Shown here: in pieces, positions 26,538 to 35,540 of the stretch
Numbering within the stretch: the first letter of the stretch is position 1
Layout: each line of letters opens with the position of its first letter
Assembly (NCBI RefSeq): GCF_910593845.1
Contig: NZ_CAJVAS010000006.1
Location: 1-64,000, forward strand
DNA length: 64,000 bases
DNA from: Paenibacillus solanacearum
GTDB lineage: Bacteria > Bacillota > Bacilli > Paenibacillales > NBRC-103111
Direction: 5' to 3'
The notes under the pieces: generated by a model
Seen by the model: the letters and a program-made list of their open reading frames with translations, nothing else
What the model was told of the DNA's origin: nothing
The model's database searches: none
Position numbers and translations under genes: made by a program

Positions 26538-27395
26538 TTGAGTACCGTGTATACCGATATCAGGTACGGAAAACACGAACGCCATGTGCTGGACGTGTAC
26601 TTGGCGGACAGCGCATCCGGGGCGGCGACGCCGGCGGTCATCTTTCTTCACGGCGGCGGCTATGTGAACGGGGATAAGAGTGCGGTAACGTCCAGAGGGT
26701 TATTTCAAGTATGTATGAAGGCGGGCATTACCGTCATCTCCGGCAACTACCGGTTCATTACGACCGACCCGTTCCCCGCGCCGATGCAGGACGGCACGCG
26801 AATCATTCAGTTCGTGCGGCATATGGCCGAAGAGTGGAATATCGATCCGGGCCGCATCGCAGTATCCGGCTCCTCAGCCGGCGCGCACATCGTCTTGTGG
26901 AACGGAATGAAAGGCGATTTGTCCAATCCCGCCTCGGACGATCCGATCGAACGGGTGTCCTCGGCCGTGTCGGCCATCCTTACGTTCGACGGGCAAGTGA
27001 CGAAGGATCAATATTTTTATAAGGAGCATTACTTGGGGGACAAGCTGCAGCCGAACATTTGCCTGTATTACGGCATCGATCATCCCGACCGGCTGGAGGA
27101 CCCCGACATTCGCAAGCTGTCCTATGAAGCGTCTGCGATCCATTTCGTGACGCCGGACGCGCCGCCGGTGTTCACCTGGTACAACATCGACTTCGGGCCG
27201 GTGCCGATTCCCGCGGATACGCCGATCTCGCAGGTGATCCATCATCCGCTGCACGGCTATACGCTCAAAAAAGTGATGGACAGCTACGGCCGGCCTTGTG
27301 TGTTCCGGCACGCGGGAGATCCGCTCCGGGAAGGCGAGCTGCTGCAGTTTCTGACCGAATCGTTCCGCGAACCGGTCGGTGCGGGCAGCGCGTAA
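26538..27395 (+). CDS. Alpha/beta hydrolase (HSL/BD-FAE-like esterase)
   Basis: A 285-residue esterase. VIFLHGGGYVNGDKS (about residues 32-46) is the HGGG oxyanion motif of the hormone-sensitive lipase group, and VSGSSAGAHIVLW (about 111-123) carries the nucleophilic Ser. The C-terminal His is probably in FRHAGDP, but the Asp is not obvious. TTG 26538 is selected because AGGAGG (26525-26530) is 7 nt upstream. The substrate cannot be read from the sequence; relatives remove acetyl or acyl groups from sugars or small esters. It stands alone between divergent and convergent neighbours. Confidence 0.8.
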   Translation: MSTVYTDIRYGKHERHVLDVYLADSASGAATPAVIFLHGGGYVNGDKSAVTSRGLFQVCMKAGITVISGNYRFITTDPFPAPMQDGTRIIQFVRHMAEEWNIDPGRIAVSGSSAGAHIVLWNGMKGDLSNPASDDPIERVSSAVSAILTFDGQVTKDQYFYKEHYLGDKLQPNICLYYGIDHPDRLEDPDIRKLSYEASAIHFVTPDAPPVFTWYNIDFGPVPIPADTPISQVIHHPLHGYTLKKVMDSYGRPCVFRHAGDPLREGELLQFLTESFREPVGAGSA

Positions 27396-27465
27396 CGCGC
27401 TGTGCGGCCGTAAGAGCCAGTCGAGCTCTTTCGGGAGCTACGGACTACCCGGACAGTGAGACACA

Positions 27466-27510
27466 GCAAAAAGCCCCTTGAAAGCCGTTAAACTGGCGAT
27501 CAGGGGCTTT
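27466..27510 (-). terminator. Terminator of the YitT-family gene
   Basis: On the minus strand AAAGCCCCT (27510-27502) pairs with AGGGGCTTT (27478-27470) and runs into five T. On the plus strand the same stem follows the esterase gene, but without a T-tract. Confidence 0.75.
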
Positions 27511-27529
27511 GCTGCAGGCCATGCGGCCG

Positions 27530-28423
27530 CTAATGAATGTCTTTCTTCTTGAATCTTCCGCCTTTGACGTCATGGATATTGCCGATGGCCAGAAACGCCC
27601 GGGGGTCCAGCTCATCCACGATCGATTTCAGCTTCGCTTCCTCGAGGCGCGTAATGACGCTGAAGATGACTTTTTTATTGTCTCCGGTAAAGGCGCCTTC
27701 CCCGTTCAAATACGTGACGCCGCGGCCGAGCCGGTACGTGATCGCATCGCCGATCTTTTCGTGCTCGTCGCTAATAATCCATACCGATTTGGACTGATCC
27801 AGTCCTTCGATCGTAATATCGATCATTTTAAAAGCAATGTAGTAGGCAATCAATGAGTACATAGCGTGATCCCATCCGAATACGAAACCGGCGCTGCTCA
27901 GGATGAAGAAGTTGAAGAACATGACGATTTCGCCTACGGAGAACGGCGACTTCTTGCTGAAGACGATCGCTACGATTTCCGTTCCGTCGAGCGAGCCGCC
28001 CGCGCGGATGACAAGGCCTACGCCGATGCCGAGAATGATGCCGCCGAACACGGCTGCAAGCAGCGGATCGATTGTGATGGGAGACACCTTATGCATCATT
28101 GATGTGCCGATCGACATGATGACGACGGAGAACAACGTCGAGATCGCGAACGTTTTGCCGATCTGCTTGTAGCCGATCAGCAAAAACGGCAAGTTCAGGA
28201 CGACAAGAAAGACGCCGAGCGGCACGTTGAGCAGATGAGACAAAATAATAGATATCCCTGTTATTCCGCCGTCAATAATGCGGTTGGGAACAAGAAATAT
28301 TTCCAGCCCGACCGAGAACAGGAGCGATCCGGCAAGCATAATGAAGGTACGCTGTAAAAATTTGATCCGGGTCACCTTCTGGTGCTGGGTCAATTCGTTT
28401 TGCAAGGTGGCATTGCTGTTCAT
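27530..28423 (-). CDS. YitT family membrane protein
   Basis: A 297-residue protein with five or six membrane spans in residues 25-185 (YitT_membrane) and a C-terminal DUF2179 domain (about 215-290). The latter includes KSVWIISDEHEKIGDAI, RGVTYLNGEGAFTGDNKKVIFSVITRLEEAKLKSIV and a DPRAFLAIGNIHDVKG ending typical of the family. The role is unknown; homologues occur in many copies in Firmicutes. ATG 28423 follows AGAGGGA; a TTG at 28441 would overlap that site. A terminator lies directly downstream. Confidence 0.88.
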   Translation of the reverse strand: MNSNATLQNELTQHQKVTRIKFLQRTFIMLAGSLLFSVGLEIFLVPNRIIDGGITGISIILSHLLNVPLGVFLVVLNLPFLLIGYKQIGKTFAISTLFSVVIMSIGTSMMHKVSPITIDPLLAAVFGGIILGIGVGLVIRAGGSLDGTEIVAIVFSKKSPFSVGEIVMFFNFFILSSAGFVFGWDHAMYSLIAYYIAFKMIDITIEGLDQSKSVWIISDEHEKIGDAITYRLGRGVTYLNGEGAFTGDNKKVIFSVITRLEEAKLKSIVDELDPRAFLAIGNIHDVKGGRFKKKDIH

Positions 28424-28474
28424 GGGGTTCCCTCTTTCCAACTCAGTCTGGATTTGTGGTTTGGAGTATGGCGA

Positions 28475-28825
28475 TCAGGAAACCACGTAGACCGAGGTGA
28501 ATTTCAGAGGCGCGAGCATTCGCCTTTTTAACATTTCGCGTGCTTTGGAATGCAAGAAATATATAAAAACGACGAATATCGATAAGTAGTATTGTTTAAT
28601 ATCATATTCATGCTGCTGGGGCGCGGGCTTCTGCACATAGACTGAAACCTTGGCCGGCACGGGCTCCGCATGCATGAACGCCGGGGTATCGGCTGCCTGG
28701 CCCAGTGCACTCTCCTCGAACGAGAAATGCTGCGATATGGGGGGAGTGAGCGGGAACAGGAAGAAAATAATGGTGATCCATACGAGAACGACCCAGTGTC
28801 GACGGTGATGTGAAGCGCTGTGCAA
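28475..28825 (-). CDS. Small two-span membrane protein of unknown function
   Basis: A 116-residue protein with a basic N-terminus, one hydrophobic segment (WVVLVWITIIFFLFPLT, about 12-28), an extracellular middle of about 45 residues rich in Ala, Pro and Gln, and a second hydrophobic helix (YLSIFVVFIYFLH, about 75-88) with a basic tail. TTG 28825 is proposed because GGAGGG sits 6 nt upstream; longer frames upstream lack support and run through probable non-coding DNA. It ends 52 nt before the YitT-family gene on the same strand. No family is recognised. Confidence 0.5.
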   Translation of the reverse strand: MHSASHHRRHWVVLVWITIIFFLFPLTPPISQHFSFEESALGQAADTPAFMHAEPVPAKVSVYVQKPAPQQHEYDIKQYYLSIFVVFIYFLHSKAREMLKRRMLAPLKFTSVYVVS

Positions 28826-29320
28826 AAGGAACCCTCCGTTCGCGTGAAACCAAATGAATGTTTGCATTGTAGCACTTCGCGAATGTCCAGTCAAACCGAC
28901 TTGGGGCGATAATCGGGCGATTGCGGGCAATCGGCATGAATTGGCAAAAGTGCGATAAAGTGTAGAGGTACGGGACGGTGAATTCATTAGGAGATTCGTG
29001 GGAAAAGGGGGTTCGCATGGCAGCGTTGCAGGCGTCAAGCTGTTCGCCAAGCAGCCTGCTTATAGGGTAGAGCGTTCGACTGTCTTTGGCATGACAGGCG
29101 CCCCATCCCGCTGTCCATCAACATCGATGAAGGAAGGAATATGGTTCGGACCTATGGCGAGTATACGTCGGCCCGCCGCGAAGGTGCGAGGCTATGCTCG
29201 AGGTGACGGAGAGCGCCGGCAATCCGGCGATCCGCAGCATTTCGTTCCATTATAATGCGGGCGATTCCGGATAGACGCGATCGCGTGAAGGCAATTTCAA
29301 TTTCGCAAAACGGCGAGCCC
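28826..29320. other. Gap without a supported gene
   Basis: Several frames are open on both strands (for example near 28998-29255), but none has a ribosome site plus recognisable composition. The stretch 29025-29270 looks like weakly coding, scrambled sequence and could be a decayed gene; I could not identify it. Confidence 0.4.
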
Positions 29321-30583
29321 TTAGACGCCCTGGTTTCCTTCGGGGAAGCTGATTTCGAATATCGTCCCTTTGCCGACCTGGCTTCGAATATCGATTTTGC
29401 CGTCCATTTTCTTAATGATACTGAATGACACCATCGTGCCGAGCCCGGTTCCTTTGTCCTTCGTCGAGAAGTACGGGCTGCCGAGCCGGTTCAACTGCTC
29501 GGGCGTCATGCCGACCCCGTTATCGCTGATCTTCAATACGACCGTCTGCCCGCGCTTCTGCAAGTCAATCGAAAGCACGCCGTCGCTCGACATCGCTTCA
29601 ATCGCATTTTTGCCAATATTGATCAGCGCCTGCCGCAGCTTATGCTTGTCTCCGACGATGAACAGCGGCTCTTCCGCTGTCCTGACTTCGATTTTGACAT
29701 TGTTGTAGTTGGCGTAGGTTAACAGAATATTGGCCAAATAGTCCGTCTCCTGGTTTATGTTAATCATTTCGATTGATTCGGCTTCGGTCTTGGCCAGCGA
29801 CAAATAGTCCGTAATGATATGCTGCGCGCGGTCCAGCTCTTCGAGGCATATTTTTTCGTAATAGCGTTTACGCTCGGCCGATGTGCCGCCTGCGCCCAGC
29901 AGTTGAATGAAGCCACGCACCGTTGTCAGCGGATTACGGATCTCATGCGCCACCGACGCGGCCATTTCGCTGACGAGCTTCATCCGCTCGCTGCGGATCA
30001 TTTCTTCCTGCATGCGGAAATAGTTTTGCAAAAACTCGACGAGATAAACATACATGCCGATGATCACGCTTTGCAGCACATACGAATTCAACACCATCAG
30101 CGGGTTATCCGTCAGCCGGTACGTTTGGTTCAGCATCATCAAATACGTCGAGAAGGTGAAAAATTTAACAAGGGCGCTGACGAGAATGGCGCAAACGATT
30201 TTTTGCGTGAGCGACAACCTGGCGTACAGGCGAAACAGAAAGACGAATAAAAGGAATGTCGGTACCATGGAAAGGACGTAGTACAGGCTGTGCACGTTGC
30301 CCTGGAGCAGACGGTACAAGATCAGAGTGCCGTAGAGCGCGATGGATACTTGCGGTCCCCCATACAATGAGCCGACGGTTAAAGGGATGGCCCGGAAATC
30401 ATGAGATAATCCGTTGATGGAAACGGAGAACGACATCGTCACGATAATGGAGATCGAGAACAAAAAGCATAGAATGACGCGGTAATACCTGGTGTACTGG
30501 AATCTGTAAATATACGGGAATACGACGAGCGGTGAAAATATAATAAAGATGTTGAGCAAGTAGTCCTTCAATATGCTGATCAT
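29321..30583 (-). CDS. Membrane sensor histidine kinase (sporulation-kinase-like, 5TMR-LYT)
   Basis: A 420-residue kinase. Residues 1-185 hold five to six membrane helices with the 5TMR-LYT pattern (NGLSHDFRAIPLTVGSLYGGPQVS). The dimerisation helix carries the phospho-acceptor His in AASVAHEIRNPLTTVRGF (about 220). The ATPase domain has an N-box (INIGKNAIEA), a G1 box (ISDNGVGM) and a G2 box (GTGLGTMVS). It resembles KinB-type kinases feeding Spo0F. There is no response regulator next to it, consistent with an orphan kinase of the sporulation phosphorelay. ATG 30583 has AGGGTGA upstream. Confidence 0.85.
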   Translation of the reverse strand: MISILKDYLLNIFIIFSPLVVFPYIYRFQYTRYYRVILCFLFSISIIVTMSFSVSINGLSHDFRAIPLTVGSLYGGPQVSIALYGTLILYRLLQGNVHSLYYVLSMVPTFLLFVFLFRLYARLSLTQKIVCAILVSALVKFFTFSTYLMMLNQTYRLTDNPLMVLNSYVLQSVIIGMYVYLVEFLQNYFRMQEEMIRSERMKLVSEMAASVAHEIRNPLTTVRGFIQLLGAGGTSAERKRYYEKICLEELDRAQHIITDYLSLAKTEAESIEMININQETDYLANILLTYANYNNVKIEVRTAEEPLFIVGDKHKLRQALINIGKNAIEAMSSDGVLSIDLQKRGQTVVLKISDNGVGMTPEQLNRLGSPYFSTKDKGTGLGTMVSFSIIKKMDGKIDIRSQVGKGTIFEISFPEGNQGV

Positions 30584-30812
30584 GTTCTCACCCTGGTCTG
30601 CAAAATGCGAGCTCGGCTGGAAGCGGTGTATATATAAGACTCGTTCGACAAAAGCTGGATGGTTACCAATAGACATAATTCGACGAAGCGCACCGTTTCC
30701 CTTCTGTGGGAGGAGGCTTTTTTGTTCATCAGCGCATAAAAGTTTCGTGGTACAATCGAAGCATCAGCGAGATATTCCCGAAGACCGAATATAGGGCAAA
30801 GGGTGAGGAACG

Positions 30813-31589
30813 TTGAAATATTTCATATTGACCGATTTGGAAGGCCCGGCAGGTGTGGAACGCTTCTCCCAGACGCGCACGACCCGTCTGGAAGACAAAG
30901 CCGAGGCGATGACGCAGCTGGCCAAAGAAGTGAATGCGTGTATGGAAGGGATTCGGTCGGTCGACCCGGATGCCGAGATCGTCGTCTGGGACGGGCACGG
31001 CTCGGGCGGTCTCCGCGAGGAAGACTTGCAAGCCTGCACGTATCTTCCGCCGAGAACGAAGGGCGCATTCCAGCTAAAGGGCTTCGACGCGCTGTTGTTC
31101 GTCGGGCAGCATGCGATGGCGGGAACGGTATTTGCCCCGCTGTGCCATACGTATAATTCGCGAAGCGTCAATTATTACAAGCTGAATGAATGCTTCATCG
31201 GGGAATTCGGGGCGCGGGCGCTTGCCGCCGGCTATCAGGGCGTGCCAACGATCTTCTTGTCCGGGGACGACAAGGCGGCGGCAGAAGCGGCCATGTTCGT
31301 GCCCGAGATCGAGACGGTCGCGACGAAGCACGGGACCGGACTGGAATCGGCCGTTCATCTGGACTCCGCGGAAGCGTGCCGCAGAATTCGCGAAGGTGCG
31401 GCCGTGGCCGTGAAGCGCCGCGGCGACATTCCGCCGTTCACCGGACTGAGGCCCCCGTTCGTGTTCGAGGCCGGGTATTACCGCGAAGTCGATCCGAACG
31501 CGTGGGCCGGACGCGCGGGTGACATTACGTTCCCGGACGCCCGGACGGTCCGCATCGTGACGGAGCGGCTGGAGGACTTGCCGATCTAG
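30813..31589 (+). CDS. dppA: M55 family D-aminopeptidase (DppA-like)
   Basis: A 258-residue zinc peptidase. Asp8 and Glu10 (TDLEG), His62 (DGHGSG) and His100 (VGQHAMAG) match the metal ligands of B. subtilis DppA, and NECFIGEFGARA supplies the conserved Glu further on. DppA removes D-amino acids from short D-peptides such as those from cell-wall turnover. It is not followed by dipeptide permease genes as in the B. subtilis dpp operon. Start is TTG 30813 behind GTGAGGA. The cat attenuator begins only 50 nt after its stop. Confidence 0.88.
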   Translation: MKYFILTDLEGPAGVERFSQTRTTRLEDKAEAMTQLAKEVNACMEGIRSVDPDAEIVVWDGHGSGGLREEDLQACTYLPPRTKGAFQLKGFDALLFVGQHAMAGTVFAPLCHTYNSRSVNYYKLNECFIGEFGARALAAGYQGVPTIFLSGDDKAAAEAAMFVPEIETVATKHGTGLESAVHLDSAEACRRIREGAAVAVKRRGDIPPFTGLRPPFVFEAGYYREVDPNAWAGRAGDITFPDARTVRIVTERLEDLPI

Positions 31590-31638
31590 CTTGAAAGCGG
31601 CCGATGATCGCAGCTTACAGAAACAAAGGGATGAGGAT

Positions 31639-31668
31639 ATGGTCAAAGCAGTGGATCAAGCCTCCTAA
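31639..31668 (+). CDS. cat leader peptide (9 residues)
   Basis: A nine-codon open frame encodes MVKAVDQAS and stops at 31666-31668, inside the 5' arm of the hairpin that hides the cat ribosome site. AAAGGG lies 8 nt before its ATG. Length, position and the MVK start match leaders of inducible cat genes (cat-86 and relatives), in which a chloramphenicol-stalled ribosome opens the hairpin. This is too short for standard gene finders. Confidence 0.75.
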   Translation: MVKAVDQAS

Positions 31669-31696
31669 AGCGATACTAAGCGATCATTTTAGGAGG
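31661..31696 (+). promoter_or_regulatory. Translational attenuator hairpin of cat
   Basis: CCTCCTAAA (31661-31669) pairs perfectly with TTTAGGAGG (31688-31696), burying the AGGAGG ribosome site of cat. The 5' arm overlaps codons 8-9 and the stop of the leader peptide, so a ribosome paused in the leader would free the site. No T-tract follows, so the hairpin acts on translation. Confidence 0.85.
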
Positions 31697-31705
31697 ATGA
31701 CCATC

Positions 31706-32356
31706 ATGAAGTTTCATTATATCGACGTCAATCAGTGGGATAGAAAGCCTTATTTCGAGCATTACTTAAACCATGTCAGATGCACTTACAGCATGACGGC
31801 GAACGTAGACATCACGAGGCTGTTGGCTTCGCTGAAAAGCGGAGGCGTGAAACTGTATCCGGCCGTAATCCATATGATTGCGACCGTGGTCAACCGTCAC
31901 CGCGAGTTTCGCACCTGCTTCGACGCCGAAGGAAGGCTCGGCTATTGGGATGAGATGACGCCTTCGTTTACGATTTTCCATCAGGAGAACCAATCGTTTT
32001 CCACCGTCTGGACGCCGTTCTGCGAGGAATTTGATGCGTTCTACCGGCGGTATCTCGCCGATATGGAGATGTACGGTGAGGTCATGCAGTTTGCCGCGAA
32101 AGCGAACGAACCGCCGAACTGCTTCCCGGTTTCGTGCATCCCTTGGGTCAGCTTCACCGGATTTAATCTGAATGTGTACGGGGATGGAACGTATTTGCTG
32201 CCGATCTTTACGATAGGTAAATACGTCTTGCAGAATGACCGGGTGCAGCTGCCATTATCGGTACAGCTTCACCATGCCGTGTGCGACGGTTATCACGCCG
32301 GCGTCTTGTTCCAGGAGCTGCAGCAGTGTGCGGACCGGTGCGAGGCGTGGCTGTAA
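31706..32356 (+). CDS. cat: Type A chloramphenicol acetyltransferase
   Basis: A 216-residue enzyme, the normal CAT length. VQLHHAVCDGYHAG (residues 187-200) contains the catalytic His, and PWVSFTGFNLN, PIFTIGKY and the N-terminal WDRKPYFEHYL are CAT signatures. It acetylates chloramphenicol with acetyl-CoA as a trimer. ATG 31706 is 9 nt after AGGAGG, which is locked in a hairpin (31661-31696) and controlled by a leader peptide at 31639. GC content matches the neighbours, and there are no mobile-element ends, so this looks like a resident chromosomal gene. Confidence 0.93.
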   Translation: MKFHYIDVNQWDRKPYFEHYLNHVRCTYSMTANVDITRLLASLKSGGVKLYPAVIHMIATVVNRHREFRTCFDAEGRLGYWDEMTPSFTIFHQENQSFSTVWTPFCEEFDAFYRRYLADMEMYGEVMQFAAKANEPPNCFPVSCIPWVSFTGFNLNVYGDGTYLLPIFTIGKYVLQNDRVQLPLSVQLHHAVCDGYHAGVLFQELQQCADRCEAWL

Positions 32357-32435
32357 AACAGTTGTGTTGATCATGGCCGTCGCCGGATGTTTTCGATGGT
32401 CGTTCGTGCTAAACGTAGATATACCAATAAGAGGG

Positions 32436-32468
32436 CCAGCCCGTATTAAGCGGGGCTGGTCTTTATTT
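32436..32468 (+). terminator. Terminator of cat
   Basis: CCAGCCC (32436-32442) pairs with GGGCTGG (32453-32459), followed by TCTTTATTT. Confidence 0.7.
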
Positions 32469-32557
32469 CGTATATTTATGAAGCGAGCTTGCTTCGCCGA
32501 CCCGCAGGCTGGGATCGGTTGACAGACGCGGCGCAAGCAATGTATGGTAGGAAATAG

Positions 32558-32569
32558 GAAAACGATTAC
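32558..32569 (+). promoter_or_regulatory. LacI-type operator before the first LacI gene
   Basis: GAAAACGATTAC differs by one base from the GTAAACGATTAC boxes found in tandem before fucI. It lies 15 nt before the regulator's ATG, so it suggests autoregulation. Confidence 0.55.
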
Positions 32570-32584
32570 ATAAGGTGGCCTTAC

Positions 32585-33589
32585 ATGAAAGCGAACATTA
32601 AACAAGTGGCCTTTGAGGCGGGCGTATCGACGGCTACGGTCTCGAGGGTGCTCAGCGGCACCGGCTACGTCAGCGACGAGGTCAAAGCGAAAGTGCAGGA
32701 GGCAGTAGCGAAGCTTAACTACCGGCCGAATGCGGTAGCCCGAAGCTTGAAGCAGGATAAGACGCATTCGCTTGGCATTATCGTCCCGGATATCTCCAAT
32801 CCGTTCTTCATGTCGATCGCCCGGGGGATCGAGGACACGGTCCGCGAGGAAGGGTACCAGCTGCTGTTCTGCAGCTCGGATGAGCAGCCGGAGAAGGAGC
32901 GCGAGCTGCTCATGCTGCTGAATGAGAAGCGGGCCGACGCCATATTGATCGCGACCTCCGGCGGCAACGAGGAGACGATTGCCCGCATCGCCGCTTCCGG
33001 CGTATCCGTTCTGCTGCTTGACCGCGAAGCCGGGAGCGGACTGGCGGCGGAGCTGGACCTGATCGCCGAGGATAACCGGCACGGGGCGTACCTGCTTACC
33101 CGCAAGCTGCTGAGCAGCGGACATACACGAATCGGCGTCATTAACGGCAATCTGAATGTCAGCACCGGCCGGGACCGGTATGAAGGCTATTTAACTGCAC
33201 TCGGCGAAGCCGGCTTTGCGGTCGATCCGGCTTATGTGGTGAACGGGAAGTTCACGGTGCAGGGCGGGACGGAGGCGGCCGGTTATTTTCTCGGCCTCGA
33301 GGCGCGTCCCACGGCGGTCGTTTCGTTCAACAACCAAATGACGTTCGGTCTGCTGCTGGAGCTGAACCGGAGAGGGCTGCGCCTGCCGTCGGACATCATG
33401 ATCGCTTCGTACGGCGAGGTGGAGGCGGCGATGCTGCTGAAGCAGCCGGAGCTGCATTATATCAAGCAGTTGCCTTACGAGATGGGCGTTCGCGCCGGGG
33501 AGATTTTGCTGGAACGGCTGCGGCACACGGGGCAGGAGACAGCCCCCGCGCAGCGAATGGTGTTCATGCCCGAGCTGAGCACGCTTTGA
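32585..33589 (+). CDS. LacI family regulator of the fucI-ribulokinase operon
   Basis: A 334-residue repressor. The N-terminal helix-turn-helix and hinge helix are standard: IKQVAFEAGVSTATVSRVLSGTGYVSDEV (about 4-32) and YRPNAVARSLK. The ligand domain resembles RbsR-type periplasmic-binding folds (SLGIIVPDISNPFFMSIARGIED, about 60-82). It lies directly upstream of fucI, with related GTAAACGATTAC operators before both genes. The effector is probably the sugar handled by fucI and the kinase. Confidence 0.88.
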   Translation: MKANIKQVAFEAGVSTATVSRVLSGTGYVSDEVKAKVQEAVAKLNYRPNAVARSLKQDKTHSLGIIVPDISNPFFMSIARGIEDTVREEGYQLLFCSSDEQPEKERELLMLLNEKRADAILIATSGGNEETIARIAASGVSVLLLDREAGSGLAAELDLIAEDNRHGAYLLTRKLLSSGHTRIGVINGNLNVSTGRDRYEGYLTALGEAGFAVDPAYVVNGKFTVQGGTEAAGYFLGLEARPTAVVSFNNQMTFGLLLELNRRGLRLPSDIMIASYGEVEAAMLLKQPELHYIKQLPYEMGVRAGEILLERLRHTGQETAPAQRMVFMPELSTL

Positions 33590-33682
33590 TGCCCGCGGCG
33601 GCGAGGCTGCGGGCCGGCAAAGCTTCGGGTTCAATAATGGAAAAAGGTGTTGTCAGTCGGAGTGTTTTATGATACGGTATGT

Positions 33683-33706
33683 GTAAACGATTACGTAAAC
33701 GATTAC
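33683..33706 (+). promoter_or_regulatory. Two tandem LacI-type operators before fucI
   Basis: GTAAACGATTAC occurs twice end to end (33683-33694 and 33695-33706), each with the CG centre usual for LacI-family operators. They directly follow a possible promoter, TTGTCA (33650-33655), 17 nt, TACGGT (33673-33678), and end 24 nt before the fucI ATG. Confidence 0.75.
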
Positions 33707-33729
33707 ACAAAGTGAGGAGTCGATCTCAT

Positions 33730-35523
33730 ATGACAACCGTTCAAGGTGTTAACCGCTTGCAAGGAAGCTTGCCGAAAATCGGCATTCGCCCCATTATCGA
33801 CGGCCGCAGAGGCGGCATCCGCGAGTCGCTGGAGGAGGTCACGATGGAGATGGCCCGGGCCGTCGCCAGACTGCTCAGCGAGAAGCTGCGCCATTCGAAC
33901 GGTTTGCCGGTCGAATGCGTGATCGCCGATACGTGCATCGGCGGCGTGGCCGAGGCTGCGCAAACCGCGGAGAAGTTCGCCCGCGAAGGGGTCGGCGTCA
34001 GTCTCTCGGTTACTCCGTCATGGTGCTACCCGACGGAGACGATCGACACCGATCCGCATATGCCCAAGGCGATCTGGGGCTTCAACGGCACGGAGCGGCC
34101 GGGAGCCGTCTACCTTGCCGCCGCGCTGGCGGCTCATAACCAGAAGGGGCTGCCGGCCTTCAGTATTTACGGCCGCGATGTGCAGGATATGGGGGATACG
34201 ACGATTCCCGAGGATGTGCAGGCGAAGCTGCTGCAATTCGCCAAAGCCGGCCTCGCCGTCGCGACGATGCGCGGCAAGTCGTACTTATCGATGGGCAACG
34301 TATCGATGGGCATTGCCGGCTGCATCGCCGACGAATCGTTCTTCCAGCGTTATCTCGGCATGCGCAACGAGTATGTCGATATGTCGGAATTCGTGCGGCG
34401 CATGGAGCTGGGCATCTATGATAAAGACGAATACGCGCGCGCACTCGCCTGGACGAAGGAGCATTGCAAGGAGGGGGCCGACGTCAATCCGCCTCATTTG
34501 CAAAGAACGCGCGAACAGAAGGACGGCGACTGGGAAACGGTCGTCAAGATGGCGCTTATCGCGCGCGATCTCATGATCGGCAATCCGAAGCTCGGCGAGA
34601 TCGGCTACGGGGAAGAAGCGCTCGGCCACAACGCGATTGCAGCAGGCTTCCAAGGGCAGCGGGCATGGACGGACTTTTTCCCGAACGGCGATTTCATGGA
34701 GGCGATCTTGACCAGCTCCTACGATTGGAACGGCATTCGCGAGCCGTTCATGCTCTCCACGGAGAATGACACGCTGAACGCCGTGACGATGCTGCTGGGA
34801 CACTTGCTGACGGATGCGGCACAAATATTCGCCGATGTGCGCACGTTCTGGAGCCCGGACGCAGTCAAGCGGGTGACCGGCCACACGCTGGAAGGACGCG
34901 CGGCGCAGGGCGTCATCCATTTGATCAATTCCGGTCCGGCCGCGCTCGACGGAGCGGGACAGCAGACGGTGGACGGCGCTCCGGCGATGAAGCCGTTCTG
35001 GGATATCACCGAAGAGGAAGTCCGGAAGAGCCTCGAAGCGACGCAGTGGTGTCCGGCCGTTGACTTCTTCCGCGGGGGCGGCTTCTCCACCGACTTTACG
35101 ACGCGCGGCGGCATGCCGGTGACGATGGCCCGCATCAATGTCATTCAAGGGCTCGGTCCGGTGCTGCAGCTGGCGGAAGGGTATACCGTAGAGCTGCCCG
35201 ACGACGTTCATGATAAGCTCGACCAGCGGAGCAACCCGACCTGGCCGACGACCTGGTTCGTTCCGAATTTGACGGGAACCGGCGCATTCAAGGACGTATA
35301 TTCGGTGATGAACAACTGGGGCTCGAACCATAGCGCCGTCAGCTACGGGCACATCGGAGCGGATCTGATCACCCTGGCGTCGATGCTGCGCATTCCGGTA
35401 TGCATGCACAATGTCGCCGAGGACCGGCTGTTCCGGCCGAGCGCTTGGGCCGCCTTCGGCGCGTCGGACGCTACGGGTGCCGATTTCCGGGCTTGCGATA
35501 ATTTTGGACCTTTGTATAAATAG
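33730..35523 (+). CDS. fucI: L-fucose (D-arabinose) isomerase
   Basis: A 597-residue cytoplasmic isomerase of the usual FucI length. It has [18 protein letters not shown] at the N-terminus, [39 protein letters not shown] and, in the C-terminal half, the probable Mn ligands: Glu in NGDFMEAI, Asp in STENDTLN and His in [10 protein letters not shown]. FucI enzymes interconvert L-fucose and L-fuculose and also D-arabinose and D-ribulose. The next gene is a ribulokinase-type kinase 17 nt on, and no fuculose-phosphate aldolase is nearby, which favours a pentose role. GTGAGGAG is upstream of ATG 33730. Confidence 0.92.
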   Translation: MTTVQGVNRLQGSLPKIGIRPIIDGRRGGIRESLEEVTMEMARAVARLLSEKLRHSNGLPVECVIADTCIGGVAEAAQTAEKFAREGVGVSLSVTPSWCYPTETIDTDPHMPKAIWGFNGTERPGAVYLAAALAAHNQKGLPAFSIYGRDVQDMGDTTIPEDVQAKLLQFAKAGLAVATMRGKSYLSMGNVSMGIAGCIADESFFQRYLGMRNEYVDMSEFVRRMELGIYDKDEYARALAWTKEHCKEGADVNPPHLQRTREQKDGDWETVVKMALIARDLMIGNPKLGEIGYGEEALGHNAIAAGFQGQRAWTDFFPNGDFMEAILTSSYDWNGIREPFMLSTENDTLNAVTMLLGHLLTDAAQIFADVRTFWSPDAVKRVTGHTLEGRAAQGVIHLINSGPAALDGAGQQTVDGAPAMKPFWDITEEEVRKSLEATQWCPAVDFFRGGGFSTDFTTRGGMPVTMARINVIQGLGPVLQLAEGYTVELPDDVHDKLDQRSNPTWPTTWFVPNLTGTGAFKDVYSVMNNWGSNHSAVSYGHIGADLITLASMLRIPVCMHNVAEDRLFRPSAWAAFGASDATGADFRACDNFGPLYK

Positions 35524-35540
35524 AAAGGATGTTATTCGGT

